Part shown: piece by piece, positions 1 to 10,146 of the stretch | Numbering within the stretch: the first letter of the stretch is position 1 | How the letters are laid out: each line of letters opens with the position of its first letter | Notes under the pieces: generated by a model | Seen by the model: only the letters and a program-made list of their open reading frames with translations | What the model was told of the DNA's origin: nothing | The model's database searches: none | Translations under genes and position numbers: made by a program | NCBI GenBank assembly: GCA_964057225.1 | Contig: OZ059894.1 | Coordinates: 3,968,001 to 4,032,000, forward strand | Source: Auanema rhodensis | Taxonomy: Eukaryota > Nematoda > Chromadorea > Rhabditida > Rhabditidae | Direction of reading: 5' to 3' | DNA: 64,000 nt

Positions 1-686
1 ATGTTGAGTGTACATGGAAACTCAACTTACACTAATGCATCATTTTTCAAACGATCATAACTAATTTTTGTATCAAGCGTTTCTCAATGTAGTTTAGTGC
101 ATTCGATGCGGATTTTTAAGCTGCGTCGATCTGTGTTATCAGATTTGCGCTAGCTTAAAAATGCACCGAGATATCAACTGATATAAGTTCACACTTCCTG
201 AAGGAATGATTTTTTCGTTGAATAAAATTGTCCATCGTCTTTGCCATGAAAAAAGGAATCTAAAAACATCTACTTTTCGCTAAATTATTTTGAAATTTTT
301 CGAAAAAATTTTTGTCAAAATGTTTTTGGAAGCATTGTTGAGTGTACATGGAAACTCAACATACACTAATGCATCATTTTTCAAACGATCATAACTAATT
401 TTTGTATTAAGCGTTTCTCAATGTAGTATAGTGCATTCGATGCGGATTTTTAAGCTGCGTCGATCTGTGTTATCAGATTTGCGCTAGCTTAAAAATGCAC
501 CGAGATATCAACTGATATAAGTTCACACTTATATCCTCGATTTTCACCCTGAAGGAATAATTTTTTTTGTTGAATAACATTGTCCATCGTCTTTGCCTTG
601 AAAAATGGAATCTAAAAACATCTACTTTTTGCTAAATTATTTTGAAATTTTTCGAAAAAATTTTTGTCAAAATGTTTTTGGAAGCA

Positions 687-714
687 ATGTTGAGTGTACA
701 TGGAAACTCAACAT
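687..714. repeat. Inverted repeat at monomer bases 1-28 (exemplar copy)
   Basis: The arms ATGTTGAGT (687-695) and ACTCAACAT (706-714) are exact reverse complements around a 10-base spacer. A second, interleaved pair, GTGTA and TACAC, flanks the right arm, and a self-complementary ATGCAT follows at about bases 37-42. The dyad recurs in nearly every monomer. Exceptions include the copies starting gttgaCtg, the gttTagtg copy at 62450, those starting ttgttgag (335, 3127, 6988, 7339), and the first monomer (base 27 T). A protein-binding dyad is possible; nothing here proves it. Confidence 0.85.
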
Positions 715-797
715 ACACTAATGCATCATTTTTCAAACGATCATAACTAATTTTTGTATCAAGCGTTTCTCAATGTAGTTTAGTGCATTCGATGCGG

Positions 798-848
798 ATT
801 TTTAAGCTGCGTCGATCTGTGTTATCAGATGTGCGCTAGCTTAAAAAT
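798..848. repeat. 51-nt near-perfect hairpin element, monomer bases 112-162 (exemplar copy)
   Basis: In order: ATTTTTAAGCT (798-808), GCG, tcg, ATCTG (815-819), loop tgttat (820-825), CAGAT (826-830), a 3-base internal-loop strand, CGC (834-836), one bulged t, then AGCTTAAAAAT (838-848). The outer arms pair over 11 bp, then GCG:CGC over 3, then ATCTG:CAGAT over 5, giving 19 pairs with one bulge and one 3x3 internal loop. The element is present in every full monomer, with class-specific changes: base 118 T or G and base 117 C break an outer pair, and base 143 G keeps a wobble in RNA. I found no compensating changes on the opposite arm. It could extrude as a cruciform or fold in a transcript; function is unknown. 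Confidence 0.85.
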
Positions 849-951
849 GCACCGAGATATCAACTGATATAAGTTCACACTTATATCCTCGATTTTCACC
901 CTGAAGGAATAATTTTTTCGTTGAATAACATTGTCCATCGTCTTTGCCTTG

Positions 952-1030
952 AAAAATGAAATCTAAAAACATCTACTTTTTGCTAAATTATTTTGAAATT
1001 TTTCGAAAAAATTTTTGTCAAAATGTTTTT
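952..1030. repeat. Helically phased A/T tracts with nested palindromes, monomer bases 266-344 (exemplar copy)
   Basis: Successive A or T runs are centred near monomer bases 268, 281, 293, 304, 314, 325, 336 and 342, mostly 10-13 bp apart, close to the DNA helical repeat. Within them, TTTTTCGAAAAA (999-1010) is a perfect 12-bp palindrome that overlaps AAAAATTTTT (1007-1016), a perfect 10-bp one. Such phasing predicts intrinsic curvature, a property reported for many satellite DNAs. The element is strongly maintained; changes are mainly class-specific single bases (ttatttCg, gaaTttttt, ttttgaaaa with one lost C). Confidence 0.75.
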
Positions 1031-2792
1031 GGAAGCAATGTTGAGTGTACATGGAAACTCAACATACACTAATGCATCATTTTTCAAACGATCATAACTA
1101 ATTTTTGTATTGAGCGTTTCTCAATGTAGTATAGTGCATTCGATCCGGATTTTTAAGCTGCGTCGATCTGTGTTATCAGATTTGCGCTAGCTTAAAAATG
1201 CACCGAGATATCAACTGATATAAGTTCACACTTATATCCTCGATTTTCACCCTGAAGAATTAATTTTTTCGTTGAATAACATTGTCCATCGTCTTTGCCT
1301 TGAAAAAAGGAATTTAAAAACATCTACTTTTTGCTAAATTATTTTGAAATTTTTCGAAAAAATTTTTGTCAAAATGTTTTTGGAAGCAATGTTGAGTGTA
1401 CATGGAAACTCAACATACACTAATGCATCATTTTTCAAACGATCATAACTAATTTTTGTATCAAGCGTTTCTCAATGTAGTTTAGTGCATTCGATGCGGA
1501 TTTTTAAGCTGCGTCGATCTGTGTTATCAGATGTGCGCTAGCTTAAAAATGCACCGAGATATTAACTGATATAAGTTCACACTTATATCCTCGATTTTCA
1601 CCCTGAAGGAATAATTTTTTCGTTGAATAACATTGTCCATCGTCTTTGCCTTGAAAAATGAAATCTAAAAACATCTACTTTTTGCTAAATTATTTTGAAA
1701 TTTTTCGAAAAAATTTTTGTCAAAATGTTTTTGGAAGCAATGTTGAGTGTACATGGAAACTCAACATACACTAATGCATCATTTTTCAAACGATCATAAC
1801 TAATTTTTGTATCAAGCGTTTCTCAATGTAGTTTAGTGCATTCGATGCGGATTTTTAAGCTGCGTCGATCTGTGTTATCAGATGTGCGCTAGCTTAAAAA
1901 TGCACCGAGATATCAACTGATATAAGTTCACACTTATATCCTCGATTTTCACCCTGAAGGAATAATTTTTTCGTTGAATAACATTATCCATCGTCTTTGC
2001 CTTGAAAAATGAAATCTAAAAACATCTACTTTTTGCTAAATTATTTTGAAATTTTTCGAAAAAATTTTTGTCAAAATGTTTTTGGAAGCAATGTTGAGTG
2101 TACATGGAAACTCAACATACACTAATGCATCATTTTTCAAACGATCATAACTAATTTTTGTATTGAGCGTTTCTCAATGTAGTATAGTGCATTCGATCCG
2201 GATTTTTAAGCTGCGTCGATCTGTGTTATCAGATTTGCGCTAGCTTAAAAATGCACCGAGATATCAACTGATATAAGTTCACACTTATATCCTCGATTTT
2301 CACCCTGAAGAATTAATTTTTTCGTTGAATAACATTGTCCATCGTCTTTGCCTTGAAAAAAGGAATTTAAAAACATCTACTTTTTGCTAAATTATTTTGA
2401 AATTTTTCGAAAAAATTTTTGTCAAAATGTTTTTGGAAGCAATGTTGAGTGTACATGGAAACTCAACATACACTAATGCATCATTTTTCAAACGATCATA
2501 ACTAATTTTTGTATTAAGCGTTTCTCAATGTAGTATAGTGCATTCGATGCAGATTTTTAAGCTGCGTCGATCTGTGTTATCAGATTTGCGCTAGCTTAAA
2601 AATGCACCGAGATATCAACTGATATAAGTTCACACTTATATCCTCGATTTTCACCCTGAAGGAATAATTTTTTCGTTGAATAACATTGTCCATCGTCTTT
2701 GCCTTGAAAAATGGAATCTAAAAACATCTACTTTTTGCTAAATTATTCTGAAATTTTTCGAAAAAATTTTTGTCAAAATGTTTTTGGAAGCA

Positions 2793-3740
2793 ATGTTGAG
2801 TGTACATGGAAACTCAACATACACTAATGCATCATTTTTCAAACGATCATAACTAATTTTTGTATCAAGCGTTTCTCAATGTAGTTTAGTGCATTCGATG
2901 CGGATTTTTAAGCTGCGTCGATCTGTGTTATCAGATTTGCGCTAGCTTAAAAATGCACCGAGATATCAACTGATATAAGTTCACACTTCCTGAAGGAATG
3001 ATTTTTTCGTTGAATAAAATTGTCCATCGTCTTTGCCATGAAAAAAGGAATCTAAAAACATCTACTTTTCGCTAAATTATTTTGAAATTTTTCGAAAAAA
3101 TTTTTGTCAAAATGTTTTTGGAAGCATTGTTGAGTGTACATGGAAACTCAACATACACTAATGCATCATTTTTCAAACGATCATAACTAATTTTTGTATT
3201 AAGCGTTTCTCAATGTAGTATAGTGCATTCGATGCGGATTTTTAAGCTGCGTCGATCTGTGTTATCAGATTTGCGCTAGCTTAAAAATGCACCGAGATAT
3301 CAACTGATATAAGTTCACACTTATATCCTCGATTTTCACCCTGAAGGAATAATTTTTTTTGTTGAATAACATTGTCCATCGTCTTTGCCTTGAAAAATGG
3401 AATCTAAAAACATCTACTTTTTGCTAAATTATTTTGAAATTTTTCGAAAAAATTTTTGTCAAAATGTTTTTGGAAGCAATGTTGAGTGTACATGGAAACT
3501 CAACATACACTAATGCATCATTTTTCAAACGATCATAACTAATTTTTGTATCAAGCGTTTCTCAATGTAGTTTAGTGCATTCGATGCGGATTTTTAAGCT
3601 GCGTCGATCTGTGTTATCAGATGTGCGCTAGCTTAAAAATGCACCGAGATATCAACTGATATAAGTTCACACTTATATCCTCGATTTTCACCCTGAAGGA
3701 ATAATTTTTTCGTTGAATAACATTGTCCATCGTCTTTGCC
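2793..3740. repeat. Right copy of the three-monomer block with the 17-bp deletion
   Basis: This block repeats the 334-bp monomer (2793-3126, deletion junction at 2988/2989) and the 352-bp monomer (3127-3478) of the window start at a constant offset of 2792 bp. The following monomer, 3479-3828, is 350 bp because ttgaaaaagg has one A fewer, and it carries private changes (aatctaaGaacGtTtac). That shows where the two copies have diverged or where the duplication ends. Confidence 0.9.
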
Positions 3741-5232
3741 TTGAAAAAGGAATCTAAGAACGTTTACTTTTTGCTAAATTATTTTGAAATTTTTCGAAAA
3801 AATTTTTGTCAAAATGTTTTTGGAAGCAATGTTGAGTGTACATGGAAACTCAACATACACTAATGCATCATTTTTCAAACGATCATAACTAATTTTTGTA
3901 TCAAGCGTTTCTCAATGTAATATAGTGCATTCGATGCGGATTTTTAAGCTGCGTCGATCTGTGTTATCAGATTTGCGCTAGCTTAAAAATGCACCGAGAT
4001 ATCAACTGATATAAGTTCACACTTATATCCTCGATTTTCACCCTGAAGAATTAATTTTTTCGTTGAATAACATTGTCCATCGTCTTTGCCTTGAAAAATG
4101 AAATCTAAAAACATCTACTTTTTGCTAAATTATTTTGAAATTTTTCGAAAAAATTTTTGTCAAAATGTTTTTGGATGCAATGTTGAGTGTACATGGAAAC
4201 TCAACATACACTAATGCATCATTTTTCAAACGATCATAACTAATTTTTGTATTGAGCGTTTCTCAATGTAGTATAGTGCATTCGATCCGGATTTTTAAGC
4301 TGCGTCGATCTGTGTTATCAGATTTGCGCTAGCTTAAAAATGCACCGAGATATCAACTGATATAAGTTCACACTTATATCCTCGATTTTCACCCTGAAGA
4401 ATTAATTTTTTCGTTGAATAACATTGTCCATCGTCTTTGCCTTGAAAAAAGGAATTTAAAAACATCTACTTTTTGCTAAATTATTTTGAAATTTTTCGAA
4501 AAAATTTTTGTCAAAATGTTTTTGGAAGCAATGTTGAGTGTACATGGAAACTCAACATACACTAATGCATCATTTTTCAAACGATCATAACTAATTTTTG
4601 TATCAAGCGTTTCTCAATGTAGTTTAGTGCATTCGATGCGGATTTTTAAGCTGCGTCGATCTGTGTTATCAGATGTGCGCTAGCTTAAAAATGCACCGAG
4701 ATATCAACTGATATAAGTTCACACTTATATCCTCGATTTTCACCCTGAAGGAATAATTTTTTCGTTGAATAACATTGTCCATCGTCTTTGCCTTGAAAAA
4801 TGAAATCTAAAAACATCTACTTTTTGCTAAATTATTTTGAAATTTTTCGAAAAAATTTTTGTCAAAATGTTTTTGGAAGCAATGTTGAGTGTACATGGAA
4901 ACTCAACATACACTAATGCATCATTTTTCAAACGATCATAACTAATTTTTGTATTGAGCGTTTCTCAATGTAGTATAGTGCATTCGATCCGGATTTTTAA
5001 GCTGCGTCGATCTGTGTTATCAGATTTGCGCTAGCTTAAAAATGCACCGAGATATCAACTGATATAAGTTCACACTTATATCCTCGATTTTCACCCTGAA
5101 GAATTAATTTTTTCGTTGAATAACATTGTCCATCGTCTTTGCCTTGAAAAAAGGAATCTAAAAACGTCTACTTTTTGCTAAATTATTTTGAAATTTTTCG
5201 AAAAAATTTTTGTCAAAATGTTTTTGGAAGCA

Positions 5233-6636
5233 ATGTTGAGTGTACATGAAAACTCAACATACACTAATGCATCATTTTTCAAACGATCATAACTAATTTT
5301 TGTATCAAGCGTTTCTCAATGTAGTATAGTGCATTCGATGCGGATTTTTGAGCTGCTTCGATCTGTGGTATCAGATTTGCGCTAGCTTAAAAATGCACCG
5401 AGATATCAACTGATATAAGTTCACACTTATATCCTCGATTTTCACCCTGAAGAATTAATTTTTTCGTTGAATAACATTGTCCATCGTCTTTGCCTTGAGA
5501 AATGGAATCTAAAAACATCTACTTTTTGCTAAATTATTTTGAAATTTTTCGAAAAAATTTTTGTCAAAATGTTTTTGGAAGCAATGTTGAGTGTACATGG
5601 AAACTCAACATACACTAATGCATCATTTTTCAAACGATCATAACTAATTTTTGTATCAAGCGTTTCTCAATGTAGTATAGTGCATTCGATGCGGATTTTT
5701 AAGCTGCGTCGATCTGTGTTATCAGATTTGCGCTAGCTTAAAAATGCACCGAGATATCAACTGATATAAGTTCACACTTATATCCTCGATTTTCACCCTG
5801 AAGAATTAATTTTTTCGTTGAATAACATTGTCCATCGTCTTTGCCTTGAAAAAAGGAATCTAAAAACGTCTACTTTTTGCTAAATTATTTTGAAATTTTT
5901 CGAAAAAATTTTTGTCAAAATGTTTTTGGAAGCAATGTTGAGTGTACATGAAAACTCAACATACACTAATGCATCATTTTTCAAACGATCATAACTAATT
6001 TTTGTATCAAGCGTTTCTCAATGTAGTATAGTGCATTCGATGCGGATTTTTGAGCTGCTTCGATCTGTGGTATCAGATTTGCGCTAGCTTAAAAATGCAC
6101 CGAGATATCAACTGATATAAGTTCACACTTATATCCTCGATTTTCACCCTGAAGAATTAATTTTTTCGTTGAATAACATTGTCCATCGTCTTTGCCTTGA
6201 GAAATGGAATCTAAAAACATCTACTTTTTGCTAAATTATTTTGAAATTTTTCGAAAAAATTTTTGTCAAAATGTTTTTGGAAGCAATGTTGAGTGTACAT
6301 GGAAACTCAACATACACTAATGCATCATTTTTCAAACGATCATAACTAATTTTTGTATCAAGCGTTTCTCAATGTAGTATAGTGCATTCGATGCGGATTT
6401 TTAAGCTGCGTCGATCTGTGTTATCAGATTTGCGCTAGCTTAAAAATGCACCGAGATATCAACTGATATAAGTTCACACTTATATCCTCGATTTTCACCC
6501 TGAAGAATTAATTTTTTCGTTGAATAACATTGTCCATCGTCTTTGCCTTGAAAAAAGGAATCTAAAAACATCTACTTTTTGCTAAATTATTTTGAAATTT
6601 TTCGAAAAAATTTTTGTCAAAATGTTTTTGGAAGCA
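5233..6636. repeat. Tandem two-monomer (702-bp) duplication
   Basis: The monomers at 5233 and 5935 share rare changes seen nowhere else: catgAaaactc at base 17, tttttGagctgcTtcgatctgtgGtatc in the hairpin region, and cttgaGaaatgg. Each is followed by a closely matching monomer (5584 and 6286). The units are therefore 5233-5934 and 5935-6636. The visible difference is aaacGtc in the first copy's second monomer against aaacAtc in the second's. Confidence 0.9.
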
Positions 6637-9600
6637 ATGTTGAGTGTACATGGAAACTCAACATACACTAATGCATCATTTTTCAAACGATCATAACTAA
6701 TTTTTGTATTGAGCGTTTCTCAATGTAGTATAGTGCATTCGATGCGGATTTTTAAGCTGCGTCGATCTGTGTTATCAGATTTGCGCTAGCTTAAAAATGC
6801 ACCGAGATATCAACTGATATAAGTTCACACTTATATCCTCGATTTTCACCCTGAAGAATTAATTTTTTCGTTGAATAACATTGTCCATCGTCTTTGCCTT
6901 GAAAAATGGAATCTAAAAACATCTACTTTTTGCTAAATTATTTTGAAATTTTTCGAAAAAATTTTTGTCAAAATGTTTTTGGAAGCATTGTTGAGTGTAC
7001 ATGGAAACTCAACATACACTAATGCATCATTTTTCAAACGATCATAACTAATTTTTGTATTGAGCGTTTCTCAATGTAGTATAGTGCATTCGATGCGGAT
7101 TTTTGAGCTGCGTCGATCTGTGTTATCAGATTTGCGCTAGCTTAAAAATGCACCGAGATATCAACTGATATAAGTTCACACTTATATCCTCGATTTTCAC
7201 CCTGAAGGAATAATTTTTTCGTTGAATAACATTGTCCATCGTCTTTGCCTTGAAAAAAGGAATCTAAAAACATCTACTTTTCGCTAAATTATTTTGAAAT
7301 TTTTCGAAAAAATTTTTGTCAAAATGTTTTTGGAAGCATTGTTGAGTGTACATGGAAACTCAACATACACTAATGCATCATTTTTCAAACGATCATAACT
7401 AATTTTTGTATTGAGCGTTTCTCAATGTAGTATAGTGCATTCGATCCGGATTTTTAAGCTGCGTCGATCTGTGTTATCAGATTTGCGCTAGCTTAAAAAT
7501 GCACCGAGATATCAACTGATATAAGTTCACACTTATATCCTCGATTTTCACCCTGAAGAATTAATTTTTTCGTTGAATAACATTGTCCATCGTCTTTGCC
7601 TTGAAAAAAGGAATCTAAAAACATCTACTTTTTGCTAAATTATTTTGAAATTTTCCGAAAAAATTTTTGTCAAAATGTTTTTGGAAGCAATGTTGAGTGT
7701 ACATGGAAACTCAACATACACTAATGCATCATTTTTCAAACGATCATAACTAATTTTTGTATTAAGCGTTTCTCAATGTAGTATAGTGCATTCGATGCGG
7801 ATTCTTAAGCTGCGTCGATCTGTGTTATCAGATGTGCGCTAGCTTAAAAATGCACCGAGATATCAACTGATATAAGTTCACACTTATATCCTCGATTTTC
7901 ACCCTGAAGGAATCATTTTTTCGTTGAATAACATTGTCCATCGTCTTTGCCTTGAAAAAAGGAATCTAAAAACATCTACTTTTCGCTAAATTATTTTGAA
8001 ATTTTTCGAAAAAATTTTTGTCAAAATGTTTTTGGAAGCAATGTTGAGTGTACATGGAAACTCAACATACACTAATGCATCATTTTTCAAACGATCATAA
8101 CTAATTTTTGTATTAAGCGTTCTTCCATGTAGTATAGTGCATTCGATGCGGATTTTTAAGCTGCGTCGATCTGTGTTATCAGATTTGCGCTAGCTTAAAA
8201 ATGTACCGAGATATCAACTGATATAAGTTCACACTTATATCCTCGATTTTCACCCTGAAGAATTAATTTTTTCGTTGAATAACATTGTCCATCGTCTTTG
8301 CCTTGAAAAAAGGAATCTAAAAACATCTACTTTTCGCTAAATTATTTTGAAATTTTTCGAAAAAATTTTTGTCAAAATGTTTTTGGAAGCAATGTTGAGT
8401 GTACATGGAAACTCAACATACACTAATGCATCATTTTTCAAACGATCATAACTAATTTTTGTATTAAGCGTTTCTCAATGTAGTTTAGTGCATTCGATGC
8501 GGATTTTTTAGCTGCGTCGATCTGTGTTATCAGATTTGCGCTAGCTTAAAAATGTACCGAGATATCAACTGATATAAGTTCACACTTATATCCTCGATTT
8601 TCACCCTGAAGAATTAATTTTTTCGTTGAATAACATTGTCCATCGTCTTTGCCTTGAAAAAAGGAATCTAAAAACATCTACTTTTCGCTAAATTATTTTG
8701 AAATTTTTCGAAAAAATTTTTGTCAAAATGTTTTTGGAAGCAATGTTGAGTGTACATGGAAACTCAACATACACTAATGCATCATTTTTCAAACGATCAT
8801 AACTAATTTTTGTATTAAGCGTTTCTCAATGTAGTATAGTGCATTCGATGCGGATTTTTAAGCTGCGTCGATCTGTGTTATCAGATTTGCGCTAGCTTAA
8901 AAATGCACCGAGATATCAACTGATATAAGTTCACACTTATATCCTCGATTTTCACCCTGAAGAATTAATTTTTTTGTTGAATAACATCGTCTATCGTCTT
9001 TGCCTTGAAAAAAGGAATCTAAAAACATCTACTTTTTGCTAAATTATTTTGAAATTTTTCGAAAAAATTTTTGTCAAAATGTTTTTGGAAGCAATGTTGA
9101 GTGTACATGGAAACTCAACATACACTAATGCATCATTTTTCAAACGATCATAATTAATTTTTGTATTAAGCGTTCTTCCATGTAGTATAGTGCATTCGAT
9201 GCGGATTTTTAAGCTGCGTCGATCTGTGTTATCAGATTTGCGCTAGCTTAAAAATGTACCGAGATATCAACTGATATAAGTTCACACTTATATCCTCGAT
9301 TTTCACCCTGAAGAATTAATTTTTTCGTTGAATAACATTGTCCATCGTCTTTGCCTTGAAAAAAGGAATCTAAAAACATCTACTTTTCGCTAAATTATTT
9401 TGAAATTTTTCGAAAAAATTTTTGTCAAAATGTTTTTGGAAGCAATGTTGAGTGTACATGGAAACTCAACATACACTAATGCATCATTTTTCAAACGATC
9501 ATAACTAATTTTTGTATTAAGCGTTTCTCAATGTAGTATAGTGCATTCGATGCGGATTTTTAAGCTGCGTCGATCTGTGTTATCAGATTTGCGCTAGCTT

Positions 9601-10146
9601 AAAAATGCACCGAGATATCAACTGATATAAGTTCACACTTATATCCTCGATTTTCACCCTGAAGAATTAATTTTTTCGTTGAATAACATTGTCCATCGTC
9701 TTTGCCTTGAAAAAAGGAATCTAAAAACATCTACTTTTCGCTAAATTATTTTGAAATTTTTCGAAAAAATTTTTGTCAAAATGTTTTTGGAAGCAATGTT
9801 GAGTGTACATGGAAACTCAACATACACTAATGCATCATTTTTCAAACGATCATAACTAATTTTTGTATTAAGCGTTTCTCAATGTAGTTTAGTGCATTCG
9901 ATGCGGATTTTTTAGCTGCGTCGATCTGTGTTATCAGATTTGCGCTAGCTTAAAAATGTACCGAGATATCAACTGATATAAGTTCACACTTATATCCTCG
10001 ATTTTCACCCTGAAGAATTAATTTTTTCGTTGAATAACATTGTCCATCGTCTTTGCCTTGAAAAAAGGAATCTAAAAACATCTACTTTTCGCTAAATTAT
10101 TTTGAAATTTTTCGAAAAAATTTTTGTCAAAATGTTTTTGGAAGCA

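Larger units (their letters stand above)
1..950. repeat. Left copy of a three-monomer block carrying a 17-bp deletion
   Basis: The monomer at 1-334 lacks 17 bp between cacactt and cctgaagg (junction 196/197). The next, 335-686, has eight T before gttgaat, one base longer than usual (352 bp), and the third begins with TCAA, TTTAG and cagaTGTg. The same three-monomer succession recurs 2792 bp downstream at 2793-3740, so the pair is an eight-monomer offset duplication. The right edge is approximate: the copies diverge around aaaaatgaaatct (left) versus aaaaaggaatctaag (right). Base 27 of the first monomer is T (ctcaacTtac), a private change. Confidence 0.9.
1..8040. repeat. Satellite zone A (23 monomers; TCAA/TTGA and gatCCGG variants)
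   Basis: This zone is distinguished by linked variants: TCAA or TTGA at monomer bases 73-76, gatCCGG at base 108 (monomers at 1038, 2091, 4180, 4882, 7339), cagaTGTg at base 145 (687, 1389, 1740, 3479, 4531, 7690), the gaagGAATaa form around 220-226, and a tgAAATct form near 271-275. It also holds the only two 334-bp monomers, the two 352-bp ones and one of the 350-bp ones. Monomers at 4180-4881 resemble those at 1038-1739, another local duplicate. The right boundary is set where the gttCTTCCA and tgTACC variants first appear (monomer at 8041). No gene is present. Confidence 0.85.

Noticed and set aside
798-848. Bacterial-type intrinsic terminator
   Set aside because: The stem is A/T-rich at its base with no GC-rich core adjoining a T run, and the context is a eukaryotic satellite.
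867-880. TATA-box promoter (gatataag at monomer bases 180-187)
   Set aside because: TATAAG in 69% AT sequence is expected by chance, and nothing downstream looks like a transcribed gene. Satellite transcription cannot be judged from sequence alone.
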